Shown in pieces: positions 10,549 to 19,490 of a DNA stretch of 64,000 nucleotides. Origin of the DNA: JAGPUQ01 sp963708735 (GTDB lineage Bacteria; Pseudomonadota; Gammaproteobacteria; Pseudomonadales; Porticoccaceae); the NCBI GenBank assembly GCA_963708735.1, contig CAVPTW010000010.1, positions 82,308-146,307 on the forward strand. Direction: 5' to 3'. Position 1 is the stretch's first letter. Each line of letters opens with the position of its first letter. Made by a program: the position numbers and the translations under genes. The notes beneath the pieces were generated by a model. It saw nothing but the letters and a program-made list of their open reading frames with translations. It was not told the origin of the DNA and ran no database searches.

Positions 10549-11634
10549 GTGGAAACAGTGATCGTCATTGCCATCATCCTGTTTATCCTCTACCTGTTGT
10601 ACTGGCCGATACCCATTGATCCCCAGGGTTGGAATCCGCCCAAGGCCCCACCCTATGAGGGCCGCTTCGAGCGCAAGAACTCCCTGGCGAGCGCCGAAAA
10701 GCTCTGGCGCGGCAAACTCGCCGGGCCCGAGGCAACCGCCATCAAGGATGGTTACCTCTATACGGGACTGACCAACGGCGATCTCGTGCGCATGAAAATC
10801 GAGGGGGAGGGCAACCCCGGGGTGCTTGCCAACACCGGCGGTCATCCGCTCGGGTTGAAATTCGATGCCGCAGGCAACCTGATCACCTGCGACGCCGAGA
10901 AGGGTCTCGTCTGTGTTACCCCCGCGGGCGAGGTATCGGTGTTGAGCAGTTCGGTGGACGGCCGCAAATACAATGTCGCCGACGACCTCGCCATCGCCGC
11001 CGACGGCAAGATCTACTTCAGCGATATCTCCACCAAATTCAACCTGGCCCAGGCCGGCTACGCGCTCATGGAAGACAACCCGACCGGCGTGCTGGTGTGC
11101 TACGACCCGGCCACCCGGAGCAGCTGTGTTGCCCTCGACAACCTGCGCCTTGCCAATGGCGTTGCGATGGGACCGAACGACGACTATGTGCTGGTTAACG
11201 AAACCCTCGGTTTTTGCGTTACCCGGCTGTGGCTCAAGGGACCGAAGGCGGGACAGCGCGACACCTTCGTGAGCAATCTCCCCGGCGGGCCGGACAACAT
11301 CACCTTCAACGGCAAGGACACCTACTGGGTGGCACTGGCGTTCCCCCGCTACCCGCACCTGGAAGCACTGGCGCCGCAGCCCTTTTTGAAGAAGCTGATG
11401 ATGCGCCTGCCGCGGTTCCTGGCCCCGGTTCCGGATTTTTTCGAGGGTCTGCATCTGCCCACTTATGGCTTGTTTGTGGGCGTGGACATGAATGGCAATA
11501 TCACCCACTTCATGGATGCCTATGGTGGCGACATCGGCATGGTGACCAGCGTGCTGGAACACGAAGGCCATCTGTACCTGGGCAGTCTGAGCTCCGATTT
11601 CATCGCGCGCTTGCCGGTGCCTGCGCCGGTGTGA
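10549..11634 (+). CDS. Membrane-anchored SMP-30/strictosidine synthase-like protein
   Basis: A 361-residue six-bladed beta-propeller of the SMP-30/gluconolactonase and strictosidine-synthase-like group, probably a lactonase or esterase. It starts at GTG 10549 with Shine-Dalgarno GGAGAG. Residues 1-19 form a hydrophobic membrane anchor (VIVIAIILFILYLLYW), so the propeller is probably periplasmic. Blade motifs include GHPLGLKFDAAGNL, ADDLAIAADGKIYFSD and the family hallmark GGPDNITF. Substrate unknown; a lactone made by the nearby BVMOs is an attractive guess but not shown. Confidence 0.82.
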   Translation: METVIVIAIILFILYLLYWPIPIDPQGWNPPKAPPYEGRFERKNSLASAEKLWRGKLAGPEATAIKDGYLYTGLTNGDLVRMKIEGEGNPGVLANTGGHPLGLKFDAAGNLITCDAEKGLVCVTPAGEVSVLSSSVDGRKYNVADDLAIAADGKIYFSDISTKFNLAQAGYALMEDNPTGVLVCYDPATRSSCVALDNLRLANGVAMGPNDDYVLVNETLGFCVTRLWLKGPKAGQRDTFVSNLPGGPDNITFNGKDTYWVALAFPRYPHLEALAPQPFLKKLMMRLPRFLAPVPDFFEGLHLPTYGLFVGVDMNGNITHFMDAYGGDIGMVTSVLEHEGHLYLGSLSSDFIARLPVPAPV

Positions 11635-11690
11635 AGCCCGCGCCGGTAAGCGGGGTAGAATCCCGGCGCATCAAGCAGTGAGTGGACGGT

Positions 11691-12452
11691 ATGGCGGGCG
11701 GTGCTGAGTGTGATTGGGTTTACGGTGTCCATGCCGTGATGGGGCTGTTGAAAACCGATGCCGGTCGGGTGCGCGAGATCCGGCTGCAACGCCATCGTCG
11801 CGATCAGCGGCTGGAAAAAGTTCGGTACCTGGCGGAGCAGCAGGGCGTGGCATGGCAGTGGGCCGAGCGCGATGAGCTGGATCGTCTGGCCGATGGACGT
11901 CACCAGGGGGTGGCGGCGTTTTGCACCGCAGGGGCGCTGCACGACGAAAGCTTTCTGGCCGCTTTGATCGAGGATCGCGCCGAACTGCTGCTCCTGGTGC
12001 TCGACGGAATCACCGACCCCCACAACCTCGGTGCTTGTCTGCGCGCCGCCGATGCGGCCGGCGTTGCCGCCGTGATTGCGCCCCGGGATCGTGCGGTGGG
12101 TATCACCGCAACGGTACAGAAGGTGGCCAGCGGTGCCGCCGCCAGCGTGCCCTATGTGGTGGTGACCAACCTGGCGCGCACCCTGCGGGGCTTGCAGGAA
12201 GCGGGCGTCTGGCTGGTTGGAACCTGTGGCGATGCCGAGTCGTCGCTGTATGACGCCGATCTGCGCGGCCGCACGGCGCTGGTCATGGGTGCGGAAGACA
12301 CCGGCCTGCGCCGTCTGACCCGCGACTGCTGTGATCTGCTGGTAAAGCTTCCCATGGCGGGTAGCGTCGAGAGCTTGAATGTCGCCGTCGCCACGGGCAT
12401 CTGTCTGTTTGAGGCGGTCCGGCAGCGGCGTGCCGGCGCCACACCCTCATGA
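11691..12452 (+). CDS. rlmB: 23S rRNA (guanosine-2'-O-)-methyltransferase RlmB
   Basis: A 253-residue SPOUT-class enzyme that methylates G2251 of 23S rRNA in the P-loop region. The N-terminal L30e-like substrate domain begins WVYGVHAVMGLL. The knotted SAM-binding domain carries DGITDPHNLGACLRAADAAG, VMGAEDTGLRRL and LPMAGSVESLNVAVATGI, nearly identical to E. coli. ATG 11691 is preferred because it matches the family N-terminus; GTG 11682 is possible and neither has a good Shine-Dalgarno. Confidence 0.95.
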   Translation: MAGGAECDWVYGVHAVMGLLKTDAGRVREIRLQRHRRDQRLEKVRYLAEQQGVAWQWAERDELDRLADGRHQGVAAFCTAGALHDESFLAALIEDRAELLLLVLDGITDPHNLGACLRAADAAGVAAVIAPRDRAVGITATVQKVASGAAASVPYVVVTNLARTLRGLQEAGVWLVGTCGDAESSLYDADLRGRTALVMGAEDTGLRRLTRDCCDLLVKLPMAGSVESLNVAVATGICLFEAVRQRRAGATPS

Positions 12453-12477
12453 GTATCCTGCCGGGAAGGGCGTGGCA

Positions 12478-13146
12478 GTGACGCGGACGCCCGCGGTCGC
12501 CAGCAACCTCAACCTCCCCAATGCGTTGAGCGTGCTGCGTTTGCTGCTTGCGCCGGTCTTGCTGTGGTGTGCCCATCGCGGGCTGGCGGAACCTTTCCTC
12601 TGGCTGCTGGCGCTGGCGCTGGCGACCGATGCGCTGGACGGTCATCTCGCGCGTCGGCTGGGCGTAGCCACGCCGCTGGGTGCCAGGCTGGACAGTTGGG
12701 GCGACCTCAGTACCTACGCCGCCATGGTTTTTGGACTGATGTGGCTGTGGCCCGCCGTGTTCGCGCGCGAGGCCTGGTTTCTGTATCTGGCGGTCGGGTT
12801 TTACCTGATTCCTACCCTGACCAGCCTGCTGAAGTTTCGCGAGCTGCCGCGTTATCACACCTGGGCCGCAAAACTTTCGGCGATCCTGATGGCGCCGGCC
12901 TACTATTTACTGGTGCTCTACGACGTGGCCTGGCTGTTTCGCGTGGTGGTGCTGTTTCATATCTGGGTGGCTATCGAGGAGGTCATCATCACCATCATCC
13001 TCAGCCGGCGCCATTACGATGTGCCGACACTGTTTCATGCGCGCGAGATTGTCCGGCGCCAGCGCGAAGTGCTGTATGAGCGGAGGGCCCGTCGTCGGGA
13101 TCGGCGTGTGGCGAAACAGGAAGCCCGGCGGGGCAGGTCGGGGTGA
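12478..13146 (+). CDS. CDP-alcohol phosphatidyltransferase family protein
   Basis: A 222-residue integral membrane enzyme that transfers a phosphatidyl group from CDP-diacylglycerol to an alcohol. The catalytic signature DALDGHLARR...G...D...D is complete (DG, AR, G, D, D at the right spacing) in the second membrane helix. About five to six hydrophobic segments follow, then a very basic tail (RRQREVLYERRARRRDRR). I chose GTG 12478 with GGAAGG nine bases upstream. The acceptor alcohol cannot be told from sequence; it is too divergent for a confident pgsA or pssA call. Confidence 0.82.
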   Translation: MTRTPAVASNLNLPNALSVLRLLLAPVLLWCAHRGLAEPFLWLLALALATDALDGHLARRLGVATPLGARLDSWGDLSTYAAMVFGLMWLWPAVFAREAWFLYLAVGFYLIPTLTSLLKFRELPRYHTWAAKLSAILMAPAYYLLVLYDVAWLFRVVVLFHIWVAIEEVIITIILSRRHYDVPTLFHAREIVRRQREVLYERRARRRDRRVAKQEARRGRSG

Positions 13147-13213
13147 TGTCGGTTGGCCCAAGGGCATCGTGCCGAGCTGTACGGAAGCGAGATGCCCTGT
13201 TGAAGAAAGTACT

Positions 13214-13300
13214 TGGTACCAGAGGCCGGACTCGAACCGGCACGGGTTTTACCCCAACGGATTTTGAATCCGTCGTGTCTACCAATTTCACCACTCTGGC
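13214..13300 (-). tRNA. tRNA-Leu (CAA anticodon)
   Basis: An 87-base class II tRNA on the minus strand with encoded CCA. The anticodon loop TTCAAAA sits on stem ACGGA/TCCGT, giving anticodon CAA, which reads UUG. The long variable arm is present and the T-loop is GGTTCGAGTCC. The acceptor closes with a G-U pair at position 1-72. Confidence 0.96.
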
Positions 13301-13311
13301 GCGGCGGCGGA

Positions 13312-13338
13312 ATTATATCAGCAAGGGGAATATTCCCC
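13312..13338 (-). promoter_or_regulatory. Extended -10 promoter of tRNA-Leu(CAA) with palindrome
   Basis: On the minus strand TGATATAAT gives an extended -10 (TATAAT at 13312-13317) with no clear -35. The start site would lie only about 5 bases before the tRNA. Directly upstream, 13325-13338 is a perfect 14-bp palindrome, GGGGAATATTCCCC, located between this promoter and the start codon of the divergent LLM oxidoreductase. Confidence 0.6.
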
Positions 13339-13348
13339 AGGGGGCAAG

Positions 13349-14209
13349 ATGAAAATTGGTGTTTTTTCCATTCTTCCGAATATGGCCGCTGATCCTGCCG
13401 TGGTCGCCAAACACGCCGAGGCACTGGGTTTCGACTCCTACTGGGTGCCGGACCATACCATTCTGCCCGTCACTTACTCCGACCAGTATCCGGGGGTACG
13501 ACCCGGCCAGCCCGGGCCGGATTATCTCTGGCAGATGCCGGACCCGCTGATCGCACTGACGCGTGCCGCGGCCGTCACCAGCACCATCTTGCTCGGCACC
13601 GGCATTATCCTGGTCCCGGAGCGCAATCCGCTGCTGGCCGCCAAGATGGTCGCGTCCCTGGACTCCTTTTCCGGCGGGCGCTTTCTGATGGGTATCGGGG
13701 CGGGCTGGAACCGCGAGGAATGCCAGATTCTGGGCGGCGATTTCGATCATCGCTGGGGACAGACCAAGGATTACATCCTGGCCATGAAACAACTCTGGAC
13801 CCAGACGGAATCCAAATACCACGGTAAGTACGTGGATTTCCCGCCGGTGCGCTGTTTTCCGAAACCGGCACAGCGCCCGCATCCGCCGATACTGTTGGGC
13901 GGTTTCACGGCCCAGCGCGTCTACCAGCGCATCGCCGAGTGGGGCGACGGCTGGCTGCCGGTGCTGGAATCGGTGGATCAGTTCCGCCAGGGCGTCGAGC
14001 GGCTCAAGCGGGCTGCCGATACCGCGGGCCGCAACTACGGAGAATTGACGAAGACCGTCTTCGGCATCAAGGGGCAGTGGGAGACCCCGGAGGAAATCCG
14101 CGCGCTGGAAGCGGCGGGTGCGGATCGGGTGGTGATGTGGCTGCCCGAAAATCTGCCGCTCGATGATCTGCTGGCGGCGATGGAGTCCATGGCGCGTCGG
14201 CTGCTCTGA
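13349..14209 (+). CDS. LLM class flavin-dependent oxidoreductase
   Basis: A 286-residue luciferase-like (beta/alpha)8-barrel monooxygenase or dehydrogenase. Family landmarks are KHAEALGFDSYWVPDH (strand 2 and helix), LGTGIILVPERNP, LDSFSGGRFLMGIGAGWN and HPPILLGG. It resembles members annotated F420-dependent, but F420 is uncommon in gammaproteobacteria, so FMN or a reduced flavin partner is equally possible. The start ATG 13349 has a GGGGGC Shine-Dalgarno. It is divergent from tRNA-Leu across a 14-bp palindrome. Substrate unknown. Confidence 0.85.
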   Translation: MKIGVFSILPNMAADPAVVAKHAEALGFDSYWVPDHTILPVTYSDQYPGVRPGQPGPDYLWQMPDPLIALTRAAAVTSTILLGTGIILVPERNPLLAAKMVASLDSFSGGRFLMGIGAGWNREECQILGGDFDHRWGQTKDYILAMKQLWTQTESKYHGKYVDFPPVRCFPKPAQRPHPPILLGGFTAQRVYQRIAEWGDGWLPVLESVDQFRQGVERLKRAADTAGRNYGELTKTVFGIKGQWETPEEIRALEAAGADRVVMWLPENLPLDDLLAAMESMARRLL

Positions 14210-14357
14210 CCGCACCGAGGACGGCAGCATGGTGAGGCGGATATGACCCGACGTCTCACAGACTGATTTTGCGCGTCAGGGATTGTGTCATCACGGCGCA
14301 TGGGACTGGGGCAGGGCATCGATTTCGGCTACCCTTGCGCCTTTTTTCGGACCCCCC

Positions 14358-15413
14358 ATGCGCCGGGAGCTGTTTCACTACGATCTGCCACCGGAGCTGA
14401 TCGCGACCCATCCGCCGCAGCGGCGCCGCGACAGCCGGCTGCTGGTGCTCGACGGGTCGAGCGGTACGCTCGGCCACCGTCAGTTCCCCGATCTCCCGCA
14501 ACTGCTGCGCCGCGGCGATCTGCTGGTGTTCAACGACACCCGCGTGATGCCGGCGCGCTTGTTGGGTCACAAGGACAGCGGCGGTCGCGTCGAGGTGCTG
14601 ATCGAGCGCCTCGGCGATGACCCGCAGTGGGCGTTGGCGATGATGCGGGCGAGTAAAACGCCCCGGGCCGGCACACGCATACACTTCGACCGAGGAGTGA
14701 CGGCGCAGGTGAGCGGGCGTCGCGATGACCTGTTCGAACTCTGTTTCGAAGGCACCATCCCGGTTGTCGAGATTCTGGAAGCGATCGGCGAAATACCCCT
14801 GCCGCCGTATCTGGGTCGGGCGGCCACTGCGGCTGACCGGGAGCGCTACCAGACGCTGTATGCCCGCGAATCCGGCGCGGTGGCCGCGCCCACGGCGGGA
14901 CTCCACTTCGATGAGGAGATGCTCGCGCAACTCGCCGCGCAGGGTGTTGGAATGGGGTTCGTCACCCTCCACGTCGGCGCGGGCACTTTCCGGCCGGTGC
15001 GCGCCGACAACATCCGCGAGCATCGCATGCACGCCGAGCGGGTCGCCGTCAGCGCCGAACTGTGTGCGCAGGTGGCGGCGACCCGTGCCGCCGGTGGGCG
15101 GGTGATCGCGGTGGGAACCACGGCGGTGCGCAGCCTGGAGACGGCGGCTGCGAGCGGCGTGGTGCAACCTTTTTGCGGCGACACCGATATTTTCATTTTC
15201 CCGGGTTACGAGTTCCGCAGTGTGGATGCCCTGATCACCAACTTTCATCTGCCGGAATCCAGCCTGTTGATGCTGGTTTGCGCCTTTGCCGGCCATGGCG
15301 CGACGCTCGCCGCCTACCGCGCGGCCGTGACTGAGCGCTACCGGTTTTTCAGCTACGGGGACGCCATGTTCATCACCCACAATCCGGCCGCGGCTACGGA
15401 AATTCCCGAGTGA
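14358..15413 (+). CDS. queA: tRNA preQ1(34) S-adenosylmethionine ribosyltransferase-isomerase
   Basis: A 351-residue enzyme that turns preQ1 in tRNA into epoxyqueuosine using the ribosyl part of SAM. It starts MRRELFHYDLPPELIATHPP. The conserved blocks LLVFNDTRVMPARL, TAGLHFDEEML, FVTLHVGAGTF and ITNFHLPESSLLMLV are all present. ATG 14358 was chosen by family alignment; the open frame extends 25 codons upstream without homology. It overlaps tgt if tgt uses GTG 15410 (GTGA). Confidence 0.96.
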   Translation: MRRELFHYDLPPELIATHPPQRRRDSRLLVLDGSSGTLGHRQFPDLPQLLRRGDLLVFNDTRVMPARLLGHKDSGGRVEVLIERLGDDPQWALAMMRASKTPRAGTRIHFDRGVTAQVSGRRDDLFELCFEGTIPVVEILEAIGEIPLPPYLGRAATAADRERYQTLYARESGAVAAPTAGLHFDEEMLAQLAAQGVGMGFVTLHVGAGTFRPVRADNIREHRMHAERVAVSAELCAQVAATRAAGGRVIAVGTTAVRSLETAAASGVVQPFCGDTDIFIFPGYEFRSVDALITNFHLPESSLLMLVCAFAGHGATLAAYRAAVTERYRFFSYGDAMFITHNPAAATEIPE

Positions 15414-15427
15414 CACGCAGCTGCCAC

Positions 15428-16528
15428 ATGCGCTTTGAGCTGCTGAGCCGGGATGGAGCCGCACGGCGGGGGCGGTTGCACTTTCCGCGCGGGATCGTGG
15501 AGACGCCCGCGTTCATGCCGGTGGGCACCTATGGCACGGTCAAGGCGATGACGCCGCGCGATCTGGTCGCGAGCGGTGCCCAGATGGTGCTCGGCAACAC
15601 GTTTCACCTGATGCTGCGGCCAGGCACTGAGATCATCCGCGCCCACGGCGATCTCCACGATTTCATGCAGTGGCCTGGACCCATCCTGACCGATTCCGGC
15701 GGTTTTCAGGTGTTCAGTCTGGGGGCGCGGCGCAAGATTACCGAGGCCGGGGTGCGCTTTCAGTCGCCCATCGATGGCAGTCCGGTGGAACTGGACCCGG
15801 AACGCTCCATGGCCGTGCAGCGCGCGCTGGGTGCGGATGTGGTGATGGCATTCGACGAGTGCACGCCCTATCCGGCGAGCGAGGCCAGCGCGCGTGCCTC
15901 CATGGAGTTGTCCATGCGCTGGGCGCGGCGCAGTCGGCAGGCCCACGGCGACAGCCCGGCCGCCCTGTTCGGGATCGTGCAGGGCGGCATGTACGAAGCG
16001 TTGCGCGCGGCATCTCTCGCCGCCCTCACCGACATCGGCTTCGATGGTTACGCCATCGGCGGCCTCTCGGTGGGCGAGCCCAAGGCCGACATGCTGCGGG
16101 TGCTGGATGGCCTGGCGCCGCGCATGCCGGCGGAATCGCCGCGTTATCTGATGGGAGTGGGCACACCCGCCGATCTGGTGGCGGCGGTGCAGCGCGGCAT
16201 CGACATGTTCGACTGCGTGATGCCCACCCGCAACGCCCGCAACGGGCATCTCTTTACCCGATCCGGCGTGGTGCGGATTCGCAACGCGGTGCACAAAGCC
16301 GATACCGGGCCGGTGGACAGCGCCTGTGACTGCTATGCCTGCGCCCACTTCAGCCGCGCCTATCTGCACCATCTCGATCGCTGCGGCGAAATTCTCGGCT
16401 GCCAGCTCAATACCATCCACAACCTGCGCCACTACCAATGGCTGATGCAGAGTCTGCGCGAGGCCATCGCCGCCAACCGTCTCGACGCCTTTGCGCGGGA
16501 TTTTGCGGCTGCTACCGGCACGCCATGA
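15428..16528 (+). CDS. tgt: Queuine tRNA-ribosyltransferase (TGT)
   Basis: A 366-residue base-exchange enzyme that replaces guanine-34 with preQ1 in GUN-anticodon tRNAs. The general acid/base Asp is in TDSGGFQVFSLG and the nucleophile Asp in DMFDCVMPTRNARNG. The Zn site is CDCYAC plus the His in AYLHH. ATG 15428 matches the E. coli N-terminus (M(R/K)FEL); GTG 15410, overlapping the queA stop, would add six residues. It is co-transcribed with queA upstream. Confidence 0.96.
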   Translation: MRFELLSRDGAARRGRLHFPRGIVETPAFMPVGTYGTVKAMTPRDLVASGAQMVLGNTFHLMLRPGTEIIRAHGDLHDFMQWPGPILTDSGGFQVFSLGARRKITEAGVRFQSPIDGSPVELDPERSMAVQRALGADVVMAFDECTPYPASEASARASMELSMRWARRSRQAHGDSPAALFGIVQGGMYEALRAASLAALTDIGFDGYAIGGLSVGEPKADMLRVLDGLAPRMPAESPRYLMGVGTPADLVAAVQRGIDMFDCVMPTRNARNGHLFTRSGVVRIRNAVHKADTGPVDSACDCYACAHFSRAYLHHLDRCGEILGCQLNTIHNLRHYQWLMQSLREAIAANRLDAFARDFAAATGTP

Positions 16529-16569
16529 CCCGCCGCTGAAGAAAGGCTTTGGCAGCGACGCGATCTTCG

Positions 16570-16598
16570 TTGGAGGGTCGGGGGGATTGACCTATAAT
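16570..16598 (+). promoter_or_regulatory. Probable secDF promoter
   Basis: TTGGAG (16570-16575) and a perfect TATAAT (16593-16598) with a 17-base spacer. The start codon of secD follows 31 bases after the -10. The -35 is weak (3 of 6). Confidence 0.55.
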
Positions 16599-16628
16599 CG
16601 CGCGCTTTGGCCGGGTCGCCCAAACTTC

Positions 16629-18491
16629 ATGAATCGCTATCCGCTCTGGAAGTACCTGCTGATTTTGTGTGTGCTGGCAATCGCCTTTGTCTATGCCGCA
16701 CCGAATCTCTATGCGCCTGATCCGGCAGTCCAGATTTCCGCGCAGAACAGCGCGACCCCGATGGATGATGCGGTACTCGCCCGCGCTGGCAGGGCGTTGG
16801 ATGCGGCCGGCATTGGCCACTTCGGGGAACTGATAACCGGCACCAGCGGCCTCATCCGGGTGCGCGAACGGGATCAGCAGCTGGCCGCCAAACGGGTGGT
16901 GCAGCAGGAACTGGGCTTCGATTATGTGGTGGCGCTCAATCTGGCGCCGACCACCCCGGCCTGGCTGTCGAATCTGAAAGCCAAGCCCATGAAGCTGGGT
17001 CTCGATCTTTCCGGCGGCGTCCACTTTCTGCTGGAGGTGGACACAAAGGACGTGATGGCAGCCTATCTGGAGACAAAAGCCACTCAGTTGCGCGAAGCGC
17101 TGCGCGCAGCCGGCAGTGAGGCGCGCTACCAGTTCGTGCGGGTGGAGGGAAACCACATCCTCGCTACCTTCGATACGGCGGCGCGCCGCGATCGTGCCGC
17201 AGCCATTGCGGCTGTCGGCGATTTCCGCGAACTGGTGGTGGCGCCCACCGACGGCGATGGCCGCTATCTGCTCAGCCTGACGCCGGGGCCGAAAGTCATT
17301 GCCGGGCGCGAGGATTACGCCGTCTCCCAGAACCTGACCACGCTGCGCAACCGGGTCAACGAGCTCGGGGTATCCGAGCCCCTGGTCCAGCGCCAGGGTC
17401 GCAATCGCATCGTGGTGCAGTTGCCCGGCGTGCAGGACACGGCCGAGGCCAAGCGCATCATCGGCAAGACCGCCAATCTCGAATTTCGCCTGGAGGCGAA
17501 GGGCGAAGGTCTGGCGCGGGAAAGCTTCGAGTTCCGCGAGCCCAATCAACGTGAGTCCAAAGCCTGGCTGGAGCGCGATCTGGTGATTACCGGCGACCGG
17601 GTGATCAACGCGGCGTCCGGCTACGACGAAAACGGTCGACCCCAGGTCAATATCACGCTGGATAGCGATGGCGGTCGCGCCATGTCCCGCGCCACCCGCA
17701 ACAATATCGGGCGTCGCCTTGGGGTGTTGTTCGTGGAAACCCGGCAGCGTACCGAAGAGCGGATCAACGCCGACGGGGTTGTCGAGAAAGTTCCGGTCGA
17801 CTACCAGGAGAAGAAGATCATCAGTCTGGCGACCATTCAGAGCGCGCTTGGGGTGCAGTTCCGCATCACCGGCCTGGCCAGTCCGCAGGAAGCGTCCGAA
17901 CTCGCCTTGCTGCTGCGCGCCGGCGCTCTGGCCGCGCCCATGAAGTTCGTCGAGGAGCGCACCATCGGACCCTCGCTCGGCGCGGAAAATATTTCGGCCG
18001 GCATACGTTCCACCGAGATCGGACTGGCTGTGGTAGTCGTATTCATGTTGCTCTACTACCGCATGTTCGGACTCTTCGCCAACCTGGCGCTGGCTGCCAA
18101 CATGGTGATTCTGGCCGCGCTGATGTCGATCATCGGAGCCACGCTCACCCTGCCGGGCATTGCGGGGTTCGTGCTGACCATGGGGATGGCAGTCGATGCC
18201 AACGTGCTGATCAACGCACGTATCCGCGAGGAGTTGCGTAATGGGCAGACGATTCAGGGGGCGATCACCGCCGGCTATGATCGCGCCTATACCTCGATCG
18301 TCGATTCGAATCTCACCACCCTGCTGGTGGCGGGTATTTTGTACGTCATCGGTACCGGCCCTGTGCAGGGGTTCGCAGTGACCCTGTCGCTCGGCATCCT
18401 GACGTCCATGTTTACCGCCATCATGGGCACCCGGGCGCTCACCAATCTGGTTTACGGCAGCAACCGCAACCCGAAAAAACTCTGGATCTGA
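16629..18491 (+). CDS. secD: Protein translocase subunit SecD
   Basis: A 620-residue inner-membrane RND-type protein that uses the proton gradient to pull preproteins through SecYEG. It has an N-terminal membrane helix (about 8-25), a large periplasmic P1 domain with GLDLSGGVHFLLEVD, and a C-terminal five-helix RND bundle containing GLFANLALAANMVILAALMS and GMAVDANVLINARIREEL. ATG 16629 was chosen by alignment (MNRYPLWKY). Length is normal. secF follows after 3 bases; yajC, usually just upstream, is about 21 kb away. Confidence 0.97.
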   Translation: MNRYPLWKYLLILCVLAIAFVYAAPNLYAPDPAVQISAQNSATPMDDAVLARAGRALDAAGIGHFGELITGTSGLIRVRERDQQLAAKRVVQQELGFDYVVALNLAPTTPAWLSNLKAKPMKLGLDLSGGVHFLLEVDTKDVMAAYLETKATQLREALRAAGSEARYQFVRVEGNHILATFDTAARRDRAAAIAAVGDFRELVVAPTDGDGRYLLSLTPGPKVIAGREDYAVSQNLTTLRNRVNELGVSEPLVQRQGRNRIVVQLPGVQDTAEAKRIIGKTANLEFRLEAKGEGLARESFEFREPNQRESKAWLERDLVITGDRVINAASGYDENGRPQVNITLDSDGGRAMSRATRNNIGRRLGVLFVETRQRTEERINADGVVEKVPVDYQEKKIISLATIQSALGVQFRITGLASPQEASELALLLRAGALAAPMKFVEERTIGPSLGAENISAGIRSTEIGLAVVVVFMLLYYRMFGLFANLALAANMVILAALMSIIGATLTLPGIAGFVLTMGMAVDANVLINARIREELRNGQTIQGAITAGYDRAYTSIVDSNLTTLLVAGILYVIGTGPVQGFAVTLSLGILTSMFTAIMGTRALTNLVYGSNRNPKKLWI

Positions 18492-18494
18492 TTC

Positions 18495-19427
18495 ATGGCT
18501 GACTCCCCGGCGAGCAACTCTCCGATCATCAAATTCATGGCCTGGCGGCGTCCGGCGCTGCTGGCGTCGGCGGTATTGACCACGCTGTCCATCATCGCCA
18601 TCGTTTTCAAGGGGCTGGTGCTGGGACTCGATTTCAGCGGCGGCACCCAGATCGAATTGCACTTTCCAAAGGCAGTGGAAACCGAGGTGGTACGCGCGCA
18701 GCTGAGTGCGGCGGGTTTTGTCAGTCCGGTGGTGGCCCACTTCGGCAACGAGAGCGATCTGCTGATTCGTCTGCGTGAAGGCGGCGATGATCTCGCTACC
18801 CGCGTGATCGCGGCGATCGGCCCGGATGTAGGCGCTACGCCGGAATTGCGCCGCATGGAATTTGTCGGCCCACAGGTCGGCGCGGAGCTGCGCGATCAGG
18901 GCGGGATCGCCGTGCTGCTGGCGTTGCTCGGGATCCTGGTTTACGTCGCGGTGCGGTTTCAGTACAAGTTCGCTCTGGGCGCGGCCTTGGCCGTGACCCA
19001 TGACACCATCATCACGGTGGGGTTTTTTGCCATCTTCGGTTATGAGTTCGATCTCACCGTGCTGGCCGCCGTACTGACGGTGATCGGCTACTCGATCAAT
19101 GACACCATCGTGGTGTTCGACCGGGTGCGGGAGAACTTCCGCCTGGTGCGCAAGGGATCCCCCGAAGAAGTGATGGACCTGTCCATGACCCAGACGCTGG
19201 AGCGAACCTTGCTGACGTCGGGCGCCACCCTGCTCGTAGTGCTGGCGCTGTTTTTTGTCGGCGGTGAGGTGCTGCACAATTTCTCGATTGCGCTCATCGT
19301 CGGCATCGGTTTCGGCACCTATTCGTCGATTTACGTCGCCTCGGTGCTGGCGCTCGAGTTGGGTGTGCGGCGCGAAGACCTGCTGTTGCCGGTCAAGGAC
19401 AGCAAGGAATTCGACGGCTTGCCTTGA
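18495..19427 (+). CDS. secF: Protein translocase subunit SecF
   Basis: A 310-residue partner of SecD. It has a first membrane helix (about 22-42), the periplasmic motif GLDFSGGTQIELHF, and then five membrane helices with the conserved GYSINDTIVVFDRVREN block. It starts 3 bases after the secD stop, so the two are one operon. The end converges on the M13 peptidase gene with only 63 bases between and no clear terminator hairpin. Confidence 0.97.
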   Translation: MADSPASNSPIIKFMAWRRPALLASAVLTTLSIIAIVFKGLVLGLDFSGGTQIELHFPKAVETEVVRAQLSAAGFVSPVVAHFGNESDLLIRLREGGDDLATRVIAAIGPDVGATPELRRMEFVGPQVGAELRDQGGIAVLLALLGILVYVAVRFQYKFALGAALAVTHDTIITVGFFAIFGYEFDLTVLAAVLTVIGYSINDTIVVFDRVRENFRLVRKGSPEEVMDLSMTQTLERTLLTSGATLLVVLALFFVGGEVLHNFSIALIVGIGFGTYSSIYVASVLALELGVRREDLLLPVKDSKEFDGLP

Positions 19428-19490
19428 TTGATTAAAGCCACGCGAAAATCCCTGGCCGGGAAGCCCGTCACCCGTTGTGGTGCAGTATCG

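Noticed and set aside
16512..19277. 921-codon open frame on the minus strand
   Set aside because: It is antisense to secD and secF, which match their families along their full length. The frame is His/Gln/Gly/Asp-rich and is a GC-codon shadow.
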